A stretch of 64,000 bases of DNA from Pseudomonas neustonica (GCF_003797945.1 NZ_RKKU01000004.1:62001-126000); one strand, 5' to 3'. Shown: positions 37,246 to 47,862, numbered from the stretch's first letter. The notes: a model not told the origin generated them from the sequence alone. Numbers and translations are program-made.

Positions 37246-38148
37246 ATGACGATTGAATATCCCACTATTGCCGAATGTATTGGCAATACCCCTATGGTGC
37301 GGCTGCAGCGGTTGCCAGGCACTACCAGTAACACCATTTTGGTCAAGCTTGAGGGTAACAACCCTGCCGGTTCGGTCAAGGATCGGCCCGCGCTGTCCAT
37401 GATTGAGCATGCCGAACGGCGCGGTGCCATTACACCTGGCGATACCCTGATTGAAGCAACATCGGGTAACACCGGCATAGCACTGGCAATGGTTGCCGCG
37501 ATGAAGGGCTATCGCATGGTGTTGATCATGCCAAACAATATGAGCGCTGAGCGTAAATCGGCCATGACGGCCTACGGTGCCCAGTTGATTGAAGTGACGC
37601 AGTCGCAGGGTATGGAAGGTGCGCGTGATATGGCGCTGCGCATGCAGGCTGAAGGTCGCGGCAAGGTGCTGGATCAGTTTGGCAACCAGGATAACCCTGA
37701 GGCGCACTATCACGGTACCGGCCCAGAAATATGGCGCGACACGGGCGGCAGCGTTACCCACTTTGTCAGCTCTATGGGCACGACAGGGACCATTATGGGA
37801 ACCTCGCGCTATCTCAAGGAGCAGAACCCGGCCATCCAGATTGTGGGTTTGCAGCCGGTTGAGGGCGCTTCTATTCCGGGCATTCGGCGCTGGCCAAAAG
37901 AGTACCTGCCAACGATTTTTGATGAGACGCGCGTCGACCGGATAATCGATATGGGCCAGGAAGAGGCCGAAATCACCATGCGCCGGCTGGCGCGTGAAGA
38001 GGGCATCTTTTCGGGTGTTTCTTCTGGTGGCTCGGTCGCCGCCGCGTTGCGTTTGAGTGCCGAAGTCGAGAATGCGGTAATTGTTGCCATTGTTTGCGAC
38101 CGTGGCGACCGTTATCTGTCGACCGGGATCTATGATGGTGAAGCATGA
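37246..38148 (+). CDS. cysM: Cysteine synthase B
   Basis: CysM makes L-cysteine (or S-sulfocysteine) from O-acetylserine with PLP as cofactor. The 300-residue protein carries the PLP-lysine segment NNPAGSVKDRPALSMIEHAE, the substrate loop EATSGNTGIALAM and the phosphate-binding loop SMGTTGTIMGTSRYLKEQ. The shorter length and GVSSGGSVAAALRL end fit the CysM rather than CysK group. It is divergent from gacS, a neighbourhood also found in P. aeruginosa, and its stop overlaps the rlmD start by 4 bp. Confidence 0.95.
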   Translation: MTIEYPTIAECIGNTPMVRLQRLPGTTSNTILVKLEGNNPAGSVKDRPALSMIEHAERRGAITPGDTLIEATSGNTGIALAMVAAMKGYRMVLIMPNNMSAERKSAMTAYGAQLIEVTQSQGMEGARDMALRMQAEGRGKVLDQFGNQDNPEAHYHGTGPEIWRDTGGSVTHFVSSMGTTGTIMGTSRYLKEQNPAIQIVGLQPVEGASIPGIRRWPKEYLPTIFDETRVDRIIDMGQEEAEITMRRLAREEGIFSGVSSGGSVAAALRLSAEVENAVIVAIVCDRGDRYLSTGIYDGEA

Positions 38149-39494
38149 GCAGGCAACGGGCGCGGCAGCCGCGCCGGCAAAGCAGTGACTCTCCTGCAGC
38201 TATAGGTCAGCGTATTGAGCTGAATCTGGAGCGCCTGGCTCATGATGGGCGAGGCATTGGCCGTTGGCAGGGGCGCACCGTTTTCGTTGAGGGTGGGCTA
38301 CCGGGTGAGCGGGTTCAAGCACGCGTCGTTCGAGCGCGCAGCAAGTTGATTGAAGCCCGTCAGGAACAGCTGCTGCAGGTTAGTCCTGAGCGTTTGCAGC
38401 CGCGTTGTGAGCACGCAGAGCTCTGTGGCGGTTGCAGTCTGCAGCATATGCCGCATAGCAGCCAATTAGCGATCAAGCAGCAGACGCTCGCGCAGCAGCT
38501 GCAGCATTTTGCGGGTGTTCAGCCTGACCAATGGGCTGCGCCGCTCGAGGGCCCTGCTTACGGATATCGCCAGCGAACTCGTGTGTCCGTGCGCTGGCAG
38601 CCCAAGCGCAATGAGCTGGAGGTTGGCTTTCGGCAGCGTGCCAGTAGTGACCTGGTGCAGGTGCACGAGTGCCCGGTTCTCATTCCTGCATTGCAGACAG
38701 TTATTGCCGAGCTACCGGCGCTGCTGCGCTCGCTGGCGGATCCGCGTTCCCTCGGGCATGTTGAGCTGATTGGCGGTGAGCAACCCGCTTTGGTACTGCG
38801 TCATACCAGTGCACTCTGCGAGTCGGACCTGCAGTTGCTGGACGGCTTTACGCAACAGCACGGCTTGGCTTGTTGGCTCCAGCCGGGTGAGGTGGAGTCG
38901 TTGCATTGTGTGACGCCTGGCGCCGCGGAACCAAGCTACCGGCTACCTGATCAGGACTTGCAGCTGAGCTTCGGGCCTGGCGACTTTACTCAGGTCAATG
39001 CCGCGGTCAATCAAGCCATGGTTAATCAGGCACTAGACTGGCTGGCGTTGCAGCCAGGCGAGTCGGTGCTGGATCTGTTTTCTGGTGTGGGTAATTTTGC
39101 TTTGGCCATGGCCCGGCAGGGCGCCGCGGTTACCGGTATTGAAGGCAGCGAGCTGATGGTGGCGAGAGCACAGCAGAACGCACGGGATAATAAGCTCGAT
39201 GCGTTGCACTTTCTTGCTGCGGACTTGTCGAACCCTCTCATATTGCCGGCTGCTGCCCCAGCATTCACCGCAGCCTTGCTTGATCCGCCACGAGATGGCG
39301 CTCAGCAGTTGGTCCTGGATCTGGCAGAGCTGGGAGTCAAGCGCATACTTTATATTTCCTGCAACCCGGCAACGCTAGCGCGGGATGCAGGTATTTTGGC
39401 GACTAAAGGTTATAGCCTGGTCAAGGCGGGGGTGATGGATATGTTCCCGCAAACCTCGCACGTGGAAGCCATGGCATTGTTCCGCAAGCATTAG
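38145..39494 (+). CDS. rlmD: 23S rRNA (uracil-1939-C5)-methyltransferase RlmD
   Basis: RlmD methylates U1939 of 23S rRNA using S-adenosylmethionine. The 449-residue protein has an N-terminal TRAM domain (~24-85, LERLAHDGRGIGRWQGRTVFVEGGLPGE). Cluster cysteines for a 4Fe-4S site follow in CEHAELCGGCSLQH, with the fourth in VHECPVL. The SAM domain has ESVLDLFSGVGNFALAMARQG, and the catalytic cysteine lies in ILYISCNPATLARD. It sits between cysM and relA, as in P. aeruginosa and E. coli (rlmD-relA). Length is normal. Confidence 0.95.
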   Translation: MSRQRARQPRRQSSDSPAAIGQRIELNLERLAHDGRGIGRWQGRTVFVEGGLPGERVQARVVRARSKLIEARQEQLLQVSPERLQPRCEHAELCGGCSLQHMPHSSQLAIKQQTLAQQLQHFAGVQPDQWAAPLEGPAYGYRQRTRVSVRWQPKRNELEVGFRQRASSDLVQVHECPVLIPALQTVIAELPALLRSLADPRSLGHVELIGGEQPALVLRHTSALCESDLQLLDGFTQQHGLACWLQPGEVESLHCVTPGAAEPSYRLPDQDLQLSFGPGDFTQVNAAVNQAMVNQALDWLALQPGESVLDLFSGVGNFALAMARQGAAVTGIEGSELMVARAQQNARDNKLDALHFLAADLSNPLILPAAAPAFTAALLDPPRDGAQQLVLDLAELGVKRILYISCNPATLARDAGILATKGYSLVKAGVMDMFPQTSHVEAMALFRKH

Positions 39495-39525
39495 CACGGC
39501 TAGTGCGGCGGACGAGGATAATAAG

Positions 39526-41772
39526 ATGGTACAGGTCAGGGCGGAACATCCGACCAATCGAGACGGCAGCATCAACATCGACGCATGGATTGAGCGTATC
39601 GATAAGCGACTCAATCTGGCAACTCCGGAGGTATTACGCGAGGCCTGCGAGTGGGCTTGCGAACTGGAGCGTGCCGCCATTGCGGCGGAGAACATTTGGG
39701 CAGACGGCACCAATAGTTTTTTGACCGGGCTTGAGATGGCGGAAATTCTCGCTGATCTCAAGCTGGATCAGGACTCGCTGGTGGCTGCGGTGGTGTATCG
39801 CGCAGTGCGTGAGCGCAAGACCGATTTGCTCGCAGTCGAGCATCGTTTTGGCGAGGTGGTAGCGCAGTTGGTTGACGGCGTGCAGCGCATGGCCGCCATC
39901 AGTGTCTCGCAGAATGCCGGCAAGAATACGGTATTCAGTCCGCATGCCCAGGTCGAGAGCCTGCGCAAGATGTTGGTCACCATGGTAGACGATGTCCGGG
40001 TCGCGCTGATCAAGCTGGCAGAGCGAACCTGTGCTATTCGTGCCGTCAAGGATGCGCCGGAAGAAAAACGCTATCGGGTTGCCCGTGAGGTATTCGATAT
40101 CTATGCCCCGCTAGCCCACCGCTTGGGCATTGGCCACATCAAGTGGGAGCTGGAAGATCTCTCTTTCCGTTATCTGGAGCCAAACCAGTACAAGCAGATT
40201 GCCAAGCTGCTGGATGAGCGTCGTCTCGACCGGCAGGAATACATCGATACTGTCATGGCGCAAGTGCGTGCTGCGCTGGAAGAAGCGTCCATTTTTGGCG
40301 ACATTACCGGCCGTGCCAAGCATATCTACTCCATCTGGAGGAAGATGCAGCGTAAAGGCATCGACTTCAGTCAAGTCTATGACGTGCGCGCCGTTCGTAT
40401 TCTGGTGCCGCAGGTGCGTGACTGTTATACCGCACTGGGAATAGTCCATAGCCTGTGGCGGCATATCCCTAACGAGTTTGACGACTACATTGCCAACCCC
40501 AAAGAGAATGGCTATCGCTCGCTGCACACGGCGGTTGTCGGCCCTAATGGCAAGGTGCTTGAAGTGCAAATCCGTACCCAGGCGATGCACGAGGAAGCTG
40601 AGTTGGGGGTGTGTGCGCACTGGCGCTACAAGGGAACCGATACCGGCTCTTCGTCCAACGCCTACGAAGACAAGATTGCCTGGTTACGCCAGGTGCTTGA
40701 GTGGCACGAGGAAATGGGCGACATCGGCGGTCTGGCAGATCAACTCCGGGTGGATTTTGAACCGGACCGTATCTATCTATTTACCCCTGATGGCCACGTG
40801 CTGGACGTACCCAAGGGCGCTACGCCACTGGATTTCGCCTATCGGGTCCACACTGAAATTGGCCATAGCTGCCGTGGCGCCAAGGTAAACGGGCGCATCG
40901 TTCCGCTTAATTACATTCTGCAAACGGGTGAGCAGGTCGAGATCATTACCGGCAAGCACAGTAACCCCAGCCGGGATTGGCTCAATTCGAATCTGGGCTA
41001 CGTCAATACCTCGCGGGCGCGGGCCAAAGTCCAGCATTGGTTCAAGCAGCAGGCGCGCGAGCAGAACGTGCAGGCCGGCAAGTTGATGCTGGAGCGAGAG
41101 CTTACTCGTCTAGCGCTTAATGGCGCCGATTATGCCCAGTTGATCGATCGGCTGGGTATCAAGGGCCAGGAAGATCTGTTTGCCGCAGTAGGGTCAGGGG
41201 ATATGCGTCTGGCCCACGTCGTCGGGGTTGCGCACCAGCTCGTGGAGCCGGACCGCCACAGCGAGCAGCTGGAGTTAATACCCAAGAAGCAGAGCAAGGT
41301 GGGGCGCCGTGGCGACGTTTATATACAAGGCGTTGGCAACCTCATGACCCAGCTCGCTGGCTGCTGTCAGCCGGTTCCGGGCGACCCTATCATTGGCTAT
41401 ATCACCCTCGGCCGCGGCGTTACCGTGCATCGCGCTGACTGTGCCAACGCCATGCAGCTGCAGGACCAGGACTCTGAACGACTGATAGAAGTGAACTGGG
41501 GCGGCGCGCCGGTGCAGACCTATCCGGTAGAAATCTACATCAAGGCGTATGACCGCTCCGGTCTGCTGCGTGATGTGTCGTTGATGCTGGCTAACGAGAA
41601 GCTCAATGTGCTGGAGGTGAGCACCCGCACCAATAAGGACGATAACTACGCAGCTATGCTGCTGACCATTGAGGTTCCTAACCTTAACCTTCTAGGACGC
41701 CTGTTGGGGCGTATCAGTCAGCTGCCCAACGTGATCGAGGCGCGTCGTAATCGACAGGAGAACCGGGCGTGA
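39526..41772 (+). CDS. relA: GTP pyrophosphokinase RelA
   Basis: RelA makes (p)ppGpp on ribosomes stalled by uncharged tRNA. The 748-residue protein has, in order, a degenerate hydrolase domain (~40-190; the HD metal motif is missing, AAVVYRAVRERKTD in its place), the synthetase domain (~230-350) with EFDDYIANPKENGYRSLHT, a TGS domain (~405-470), a helical/zinc-finger region with CCQPVPGD, and a C-terminal ACT domain. The EXDD motif and lost HD site mark a synthetase-only RelA. It lies 31 bp after rlmD and overlaps mazG by 4 bp, linking alarmone synthesis with a nucleotide hydrolase. Confidence 0.96.
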   Translation: MVQVRAEHPTNRDGSINIDAWIERIDKRLNLATPEVLREACEWACELERAAIAAENIWADGTNSFLTGLEMAEILADLKLDQDSLVAAVVYRAVRERKTDLLAVEHRFGEVVAQLVDGVQRMAAISVSQNAGKNTVFSPHAQVESLRKMLVTMVDDVRVALIKLAERTCAIRAVKDAPEEKRYRVAREVFDIYAPLAHRLGIGHIKWELEDLSFRYLEPNQYKQIAKLLDERRLDRQEYIDTVMAQVRAALEEASIFGDITGRAKHIYSIWRKMQRKGIDFSQVYDVRAVRILVPQVRDCYTALGIVHSLWRHIPNEFDDYIANPKENGYRSLHTAVVGPNGKVLEVQIRTQAMHEEAELGVCAHWRYKGTDTGSSSNAYEDKIAWLRQVLEWHEEMGDIGGLADQLRVDFEPDRIYLFTPDGHVLDVPKGATPLDFAYRVHTEIGHSCRGAKVNGRIVPLNYILQTGEQVEIITGKHSNPSRDWLNSNLGYVNTSRARAKVQHWFKQQAREQNVQAGKLMLERELTRLALNGADYAQLIDRLGIKGQEDLFAAVGSGDMRLAHVVGVAHQLVEPDRHSEQLELIPKKQSKVGRRGDVYIQGVGNLMTQLAGCCQPVPGDPIIGYITLGRGVTVHRADCANAMQLQDQDSERLIEVNWGGAPVQTYPVEIYIKAYDRSGLLRDVSLMLANEKLNVLEVSTRTNKDDNYAAMLLTIEVPNLNLLGRLLGRISQLPNVIEARRNRQENRA

Positions 41773-42587
41773 GTTATCAACTTGATGACTTGTTGTATCT
41801 CATGGCGCGCTTGCGCGACCCACAGCATGGCTGCCCATGGGATCTGGAGCAAAATTTCGCCTCTATAGTGCCGCATACGCTGGAAGAAGCTTATGAAGTG
41901 GCTGATGCCATTGAGCAGGGCGACTTTGAGCAGTTACGCGGCGAGTTGGGCGATTTACTGTTTCAGGTGGTGTATTACGCTCAGTTGGGTAAAGAAGTGG
42001 ACCGCTTTGGCTGGCCTGAAGTCGTGGACGGCATTACTCGAAAGTTACTGCGCCGCCATCCGCATGTATTTCCTGACGGCAATCTGCGCACGCCACCCGG
42101 CACTCTGACGCTGGCGCCGGAGCAGATCAAGCAGCGCTGGGAAGAGATCAAGGCTGAGGAGCGCGCGGAGAAGGCAGTTCAGCCGCAACAGCTGTCATTG
42201 CTCGATGACGTGCCTCAGGCGTTGCCCGCGCTGAGTCGTGCGCAGAAATTACAGAAGCGTGCTTCAGGTGCCGGTTTTGATTGGCCAGACGCGGCACCCG
42301 TTGTCGACAAAATTGCCGAGGAACTGGACGAAGTGCGCGCCGCGTTGAGCCAAGGGGATGCCGCCGCCGTAGCGGAGGAAATGGGTGACCTGCTGTTTTG
42401 CGTGGTAAACCTTGCGCGTCATCTTGGCGTGGATGCTGAGCATGCGCTGCGCGAGGGCAACAACAAGTTTGAGCGGCGTTTTCGCTTTATAGAGCAGCAG
42501 TTGCGTGATCGCAGCAGCAGTGTTGAGCAAAGCGATCTGGCTGAGCTGGATAGGCTGTGGGATCAAGCCAAGCAACAAGGGCTTTGA
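41769..42587 (+). CDS. mazG: Nucleoside triphosphate pyrophosphohydrolase MazG
   Basis: MazG hydrolyses (d)NTPs to monophosphates and pyrophosphate, cleaning aberrant nucleotides and modulating ppGpp during starvation. The 272-residue protein contains two tandem MazG domains. The first has CPWDLEQNFASIVPHTLEEAYEVADAIEQ and ELGDLLFQVV; the second has EELDEVRAALSQGD and EEMGDLLFCVVN. Both show the EExxE...ExxD metal-binding pattern. The start overlaps the relA stop (ATGA-type). A strong terminator follows 31 bp after its stop, so it ends the cysM-rlmD-relA-mazG run. Confidence 0.95.
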   Translation: MSYQLDDLLYLMARLRDPQHGCPWDLEQNFASIVPHTLEEAYEVADAIEQGDFEQLRGELGDLLFQVVYYAQLGKEVDRFGWPEVVDGITRKLLRRHPHVFPDGNLRTPPGTLTLAPEQIKQRWEEIKAEERAEKAVQPQQLSLLDDVPQALPALSRAQKLQKRASGAGFDWPDAAPVVDKIAEELDEVRAALSQGDAAAVAEEMGDLLFCVVNLARHLGVDAEHALREGNNKFERRFRFIEQQLRDRSSSVEQSDLAELDRLWDQAKQQGL

Positions 42588-42618
42588 TCGCCCACCTTTA
42601 CTGCGCGATCTATCACTC

Positions 42619-42648
42619 AGGGCACCTTTGAAAAAGATGCCCTTTTTT
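42619..42648 (+). terminator. Rho-independent terminator of the relA-mazG operon
   Basis: AGGGCA (42619-42624) pairs with TGCCCT (42638-42643), with additional CTTT/AAAG pairing inside, and a run of six T follows (42643-42648). It lies 31 bp after the mazG stop. Confidence 0.85.
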
Positions 42649-42674
42649 GCGCTTGAGCTGAGTGCAAGCGCAGG

Positions 42675-43019
42675 CTAGTGCTGTATTTCCTGTTGTTGTT
42701 CCACCAGCTGCTGTAGATGCTTGCGGCTGAGAGCCAGATATCTCGGAGTTGCGCCTTCATCCTTGTACAAAGGATCGCCCAGCTCGTCGCGCGATATGAC
42801 CTCCGTGCCTGCTTGATAGGGCAGGCTGGCTTCGAGTTCTTCCAGTGCCGAGCTGAGCAGATCGGTAATCAGATCTTCAACCTGGCGCTTGGGATACATT
42901 TCGTGCAGCGCTGCCAGACGGGCAGCGTCCTCCAGGCAGAGTTTTACCTCGTAGCTGTTTCGCGTTACGCGGCCCTTTGCAGTCTGTTCCCAGTTTTGGG
43001 TGAGTTCACGGATCTTCAT
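42675..43019 (-). CDS. Conserved hypothetical protein, 114 residues
   Basis: The small soluble, acidic protein starts MKIRELTQNWEQTAKGR. I recall close relatives in most pseudomonads, sometimes labelled pilin assembly protein without evidence I know of. The central part (LCLEDAARLAALHEMYPKRQVEDLITDLLSSALEELEASLPY) reads like a ribbon-helix-helix or helical dimerisation segment, so DNA binding is possible but unproven. The C-terminus is Gln-rich (LQQLVEQQQEIQ). ATG 43019 follows a GGGGGAACC ribosome site; an in-frame start at 43067 is less likely. It is divergent from ppc. Confidence 0.75.
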   Translation of the reverse strand: MKIRELTQNWEQTAKGRVTRNSYEVKLCLEDAARLAALHEMYPKRQVEDLITDLLSSALEELEASLPYQAGTEVISRDELGDPLYKDEGATPRYLALSRKHLQQLVEQQQEIQH

Positions 43020-43202
43020 GGTTCCCCCTAGTCCTATTGGATTCGCTTGTGGCGACATTTCCAGCATAGACCATTTGTGCCTTACGCTAGTGGTTTAGGC
43101 AGCTTTGTACTGCCTGATTTCATCGCACTTACTACTCTTGACCCCTTGTCAGCGTCTTTGTTGCATCGCATGCTGTTTATCTACTCGGCCGGAGGAACCT
43201 GT

Positions 43203-45842
43203 ATGACTGAAATTGATGCTCGCCTGCGTGAAGACGTAAACAAGCTGGGCACTCTGCTTGGGCAAACTATCAAGGCGCATTTGGGCGACGATTTTTTGCA
43301 GCGTATTGAGCGTATTCGTCTTGGCGCCAAACAGGGGCGCAAGCAGGATGGTGCAGCCCATGAAGAGCTGCTGGCTGCGTTGCAGGATCTGCCTGACAAC
43401 CAACTGCTACCAGTCTGCCGCGCCTTTAATCAGTTTCTCAATCTGGCCAATATCGCGGAACAGCATCACCGTATTCGTCGGCGGCGCGCAGATGAGCCGC
43501 TGGAATTTGAGATGCGCTGCGTCAGTGACCTGCTAGGTCGTTTGCAGGATGAAGGCTTTAGCTCTGAAAGGATCATGCAACAGGTCAATACGCTGGACAT
43601 CGAGCTGGTTCTGACGGCACACCCAACCGAGGTAACACGCCGTACGCTGATTCAGAAATACGATGCCATTGCAGAAGCATTGGCCCGCGGTGATCACGAC
43701 GACCTGACGGCTGCTGAGCATGAATCCGTGCGCCAGGACCTGGCGCGGCTGATCAGCGAGGCCTGGCATACCGACGAGATTAGACATAATCGCCCAACGC
43801 CGGTCGACGAAGCGAAGTGGGGGTTTGCTGTCATTGAACATTCTCTGTGGCAGGCGCTACCCCAATTTCTGCGCAGCTTTGATGCAGATATTCATGCCGC
43901 AACCGGCGAGCATCTGGGGTTGCGCGCCGCGCCGGTACGTATCGCCTCCTGGATGGGCGGTGACCGCGACGGTAATCCCAACGTGACTGCGCCGGTGACG
44001 CGAGAGGTGTTACTGCTTGGCCGCTGGATGGCGGCGGACCTGTATCTGCGAGACATCGAAGCATTGGCTAACCAGTTATCCATGCATGCTGCTACAAATG
44101 AGTTGTTGGCGCTGGCGGGTAACGTAGCCGAGCCTTACCGTGCGGTGCTCAAGCAATTAAGAACGCGACTGCTGGCAACGCGTGACTGGGCCGAGACCGC
44201 CCTCACCGATGAGGTTGCGCCCGCAGATGCGGTGCTACAAAGTCTGGACGAGCTGCGCGGTCCGCTTGAGGCCTGTTATCAATCGTTAGTCCAGCTCGGT
44301 ATGCGGCGCATTGCCCACGGCCCCTTGCTGGATACCTTGCGTCGCGTTAATGCGTTTGGTCTGGGTCTGGTTAAACTGGATATTCGCCAGGATGCGGGGC
44401 GGCATGCAGACGTCTTCACCGAGCTGACGCAGTACCTGCAGCTTGGTAATTACGCCGAGTGGGACGAAGAGGCGCGCTGCCGGTTTCTGTTAACCGAGCT
44501 GCACAATCGTCGTCCGTTGCTGCCGACTGACTGGAAGCCCAGCGCCGACGTCGCTGAAGTTTTGGCTACCTGCAGTGTCGTCGCCAGCCAGCCGGAGCTG
44601 ATGCTCGGCTCCTATGTGATCTCCATGGCATCGCACCCCTCTGACGTGTTGGCGGTCAAACTGCTGCTGAAAGAGACCGGCGTACAGTGGCCGATGCGCG
44701 TGGCGCCCTTGTTTGAAACCCTGGCGGACCTGGATCACGCAGCTGACGCTATCGATCGCCTGTTGTCACTGAAGGACTATCGTGCGTTGGTCGGCGATGA
44801 GCAGGAGGTGATGATTGGTTACTCCGACTCAGCCAAGGATGCGGGCACATTGGCTGCGGGCTGGGCTCAGTATCGGGCTCAGGAAGCGCTGGTGAAGGTT
44901 TGCCAGCAACGTGGCGTGCGTCTGCGTCTGTTTCATGGTCGCGGCGGCACTGTTGGCCGGGGCGGCGCTCCGGCACATATGGCGATCTTGTCGCAGCCAC
45001 CCGGGTCGGTGCAGGGGCAGCTGCGGGTAACCGAGCAGGGCGAGATGATCCGCTTCAAGTTTGGCTTGCCAGGTATCGCCATTCAAAGCTTCCAGCTCTA
45101 TGCCAGCGCGGTACTGGAAGCCAGTCTGCTGCCGCCGCCTGCCCCTGAACCGGCGTGGCGCGAGCTGATGCAACGGTTGGCGGATCGCTCGGTTGAGGTG
45201 TATCGCGGCGTCGTGCGCGAGGAGCCGCAGTTTGTCGAGTATTTTCGGCAGGCGACGCCAGAGCAGGAACTGGCTCGGTTACCATTGGGTAGTCGTCCAG
45301 CCAAACGCCGCAGCCAAGGCGGTATCGAGACCTTGCGCGCTATTCCCTGGATATTCGCCTGGACCCAGACACGTCTGATGTTGCCAGCTTGGCTGGGCGC
45401 CGGGCAGGCGTTGCAAGAGGCTCTGGATGCCGGCGAAGGCGCTGCTTTACAGGATATGATGGCAGGCTGGCCGTTCTTTCTGGCGCGGATTGAAATGCTT
45501 GAAATGGTCTTGTCCAAGGCGGATGCAGGTATTTCGCGTTTTTATGAACAGCGTTTGGCCAGTCCAGAACTCTGGCCCCTTGGCGAGCGGCTGCGCGCAG
45601 ATCTGCAGCAGGCCACAGAGGTCATTCTCACTGTGCGCGGCAGCGACACGCTATTGGCCCACAACCCGGCGCTGGGTGAGTCCGTTGCGGTGCGAAATCC
45701 CTACACGGACCCCTTGCATCTGCTGCAGGCGGAATTGATGGCGCGCACGCGGGCGCAAGGCGAGCGCATCGATCCTGATCTGGAACGCGCCTTGCTGGTC
45801 ACTGTGGCCGGTATTGCTGCAGGGATGCGCAATACCGGTTGA
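43203..45842 (+). CDS. ppc: Phosphoenolpyruvate carboxylase
   Basis: The enzyme carboxylates phosphoenolpyruvate to oxaloacetate, refilling the TCA cycle. The 879-residue length is typical. Conserved blocks include the catalytic histidine region [18 protein letters not shown], the lysine region [16 protein letters not shown], and the glycine-rich loop [28 protein letters not shown]. The C-terminus ends RNTG, the invariant allosteric-site end. I start at ATG 43203 ([16 protein letters not shown]) after CGGAGG; the frame is open to 43047 upstream. The gene is monocistronic, with a weak hairpin plus T-rich stretch near 45853-45890. Confidence 0.96.
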   Translation: MTEIDARLREDVNKLGTLLGQTIKAHLGDDFLQRIERIRLGAKQGRKQDGAAHEELLAALQDLPDNQLLPVCRAFNQFLNLANIAEQHHRIRRRRADEPLEFEMRCVSDLLGRLQDEGFSSERIMQQVNTLDIELVLTAHPTEVTRRTLIQKYDAIAEALARGDHDDLTAAEHESVRQDLARLISEAWHTDEIRHNRPTPVDEAKWGFAVIEHSLWQALPQFLRSFDADIHAATGEHLGLRAAPVRIASWMGGDRDGNPNVTAPVTREVLLLGRWMAADLYLRDIEALANQLSMHAATNELLALAGNVAEPYRAVLKQLRTRLLATRDWAETALTDEVAPADAVLQSLDELRGPLEACYQSLVQLGMRRIAHGPLLDTLRRVNAFGLGLVKLDIRQDAGRHADVFTELTQYLQLGNYAEWDEEARCRFLLTELHNRRPLLPTDWKPSADVAEVLATCSVVASQPELMLGSYVISMASHPSDVLAVKLLLKETGVQWPMRVAPLFETLADLDHAADAIDRLLSLKDYRALVGDEQEVMIGYSDSAKDAGTLAAGWAQYRAQEALVKVCQQRGVRLRLFHGRGGTVGRGGAPAHMAILSQPPGSVQGQLRVTEQGEMIRFKFGLPGIAIQSFQLYASAVLEASLLPPPAPEPAWRELMQRLADRSVEVYRGVVREEPQFVEYFRQATPEQELARLPLGSRPAKRRSQGGIETLRAIPWIFAWTQTRLMLPAWLGAGQALQEALDAGEGAALQDMMAGWPFFLARIEMLEMVLSKADAGISRFYEQRLASPELWPLGERLRADLQQATEVILTVRGSDTLLAHNPALGESVAVRNPYTDPLHLLQAELMARTRAQGERIDPDLERALLVTVAGIAAGMRNTG

Positions 45843-46081
45843 TCGCCGTTGAAGGGCGCCATTGCCAGCTGGTTTTAGGCGTCTTTTATATTTAATTCAA
45901 TAAGTTATATGGGTGCGACAATGGTCCTGCTTGTGCGCGCTGGCGCGTGCGTGTATGTTGAACGCCCTTTTGCCCCCGCCTGCGTGGGTTGAATAGTTTT
46001 TTTGACGGCCTACGCGCCTGTCCTCTGCCAAGGTTTGGCCAGTTGCCGCCGTTGGCGTGGTTTCAGTTAGACGAGGAGTAA

Positions 46082-46732
<651 letters not shown>

Positions 46733-46747
46733 TCTTCATCTGATGTG

Positions 46748-46787
46748 GCAAAGGCCCGTGTTGACGTCCTGTCGCACGGGCCTTTGC
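46748..46787 (+). terminator. Terminator after adk, 13-bp perfect stem
   Basis: GCAAAGGCCCGTG (46748-46760) and CACGGGCCTTTGC (46775-46787) pair perfectly around a 14-nt loop, followed by ATTTGGG. The stem contains AAA on the left and TTT on the right, so it may terminate on both strands, with tsaB only ~47 bp downstream. Confidence 0.8.
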
Positions 46788-46833
46788 ATTTGGGTAGAAT
46801 TCCAGCCCACTTTGAACTCAATACGGATTGCCC

Positions 46834-47514
46834 ATGACCACACTGCTAGCTCTGGATACCGCTACCGAGGCCTGTTCAGCAGCCTTGCTGCATGAGGGTG
46901 AAGTGGTCTATCGCAGCGAGGTTATTCCACGTGAGCATGCACAGCGTATTTTGCCGATGCTGCAAGAGCTGATGCTGGAGCGCGGCATTACTCTTGGCGA
47001 CGTGGATGCGCTGGTGTTTGGTCGCGGCCCGGGCGCTTTCACTGGCGTGCGCATTGCTACCGGCATGGTACAGGGCCTGGCTTTTGCCAGCGGCAAGCCG
47101 GTTATCGCTATTTCTAACCTGGCAGCCTTGGCGCAGCGCGCCTGGCGCGAGCATCAGGCTGAATACGTTGCGGCCGCCATTGATGCGCGCATGGATGAAG
47201 TTTATTGGGGTGTATTTGCCCTTAATGATGGCGTTATGCGGCCACTTTGCGACGAGCGGGTATGTGCGCCGGAGCAGGTTGAGTTGCCGCTCGAGACCGG
47301 GCAGGCCGATGTGGCGGGAGCGGGTACCGGCTGGCAGTTGGCTGATCGCCTGGCGGTCAAGCCGTCGCGGTACTGGTCCGACATGCTGCCTGATGCGCGC
47401 GACCTGCTGGCGCTGGCCTTACCGCGCTGGCTGGCGGGTGAGGTGCTTGATGCCGCCGACGCCCAGCCCATCTATTTGCGCGACAAGGTTGCCACGCCCA
47501 AGGCGCAGCGCTAA
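46834..47514 (+). CDS. tsaB: tRNA threonylcarbamoyladenosine biosynthesis protein TsaB
   Basis: TsaB scaffolds TsaD and TsaE in forming t6A37 on ANN-decoding tRNAs. The 226-residue protein has the ASKHA-like N-terminus LLALDTATEACSAAL and the block ALVFGRGPGAFTGVRIATGMVQGLAF that identifies the family. Unlike TsaD it lacks metal-binding histidines for catalysis. ATG 46834 is preferred; a TTG two codons earlier is also in frame. The TsaB family was earlier called YeaZ. TcdA, which cyclises t6A, is also encoded in this window at 61723. Confidence 0.95.
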   Translation: MTTLLALDTATEACSAALLHEGEVVYRSEVIPREHAQRILPMLQELMLERGITLGDVDALVFGRGPGAFTGVRIATGMVQGLAFASGKPVIAISNLAALAQRAWREHQAEYVAAAIDARMDEVYWGVFALNDGVMRPLCDERVCAPEQVELPLETGQADVAGAGTGWQLADRLAVKPSRYWSDMLPDARDLLALALPRWLAGEVLDAADAQPIYLRDKVATPKAQR

Positions 47515-47544
47515 TCTGAGCGTCTTGATAGCGGAGAATCATCA

Positions 47545-47859
47545 GTGCGTGTTGACGGCCTGAATCCATACAATACGCTCCCGGAGCGCAGCAATCGTAA
47601 CGTTACCAGCGCTGCGCCGGTTGATGCTGCGCGTGCGCCAGCCGCAGAGCAGGCCAATAGCGTATCGGCTAGTCGCTCGCTGACAACCCGCTCGGTCAAT
47701 GCCACCTCCGCTAATGCCGAGTACATTCCCGCTCGCCGTGAGATTCAGCAACCCGTTTATGGTCGTGCTAACCAGGCGTTGGCCAGCTACGAGGCGACTG
47801 CCAGTATTCCCGTGGATGGCGAGTCGAATAGTGTCTTCGGCATCGATCTGTTCGCCTGA
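47545..47859 (+). CDS. Hypothetical low-complexity protein, 104 residues
   Basis: The protein of unknown function is rich in Ala, Ser and Asn, with no hydrophobic segment or signal peptide, so it is probably a largely disordered cytoplasmic protein. The N-terminus (MRVDGLNPYNTLPERS) and the C-terminus (SVFGIDLFA) look more ordered than the middle. I recall similar proteins ending GIDLFA or GIDLYA beside tsaB in other pseudomonads. It starts with GTG 47545, 30 bp after tsaB, and its stop lies 3 bp before the DUF72 gene, so the three genes are likely cotranscribed. Confidence 0.7.
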   Translation: MRVDGLNPYNTLPERSNRNVTSAAPVDAARAPAAEQANSVSASRSLTTRSVNATSANAEYIPARREIQQPVYGRANQALASYEATASIPVDGESNSVFGIDLFA

Positions 47860-47862
47860 TCT

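Noticed and set aside
37144-37761. 618-bp N-terminal extension of the gacS frame
   Set aside because: It runs antisense through cysM; the GacS family N-terminus (basic start, then TM1) begins at 37143.
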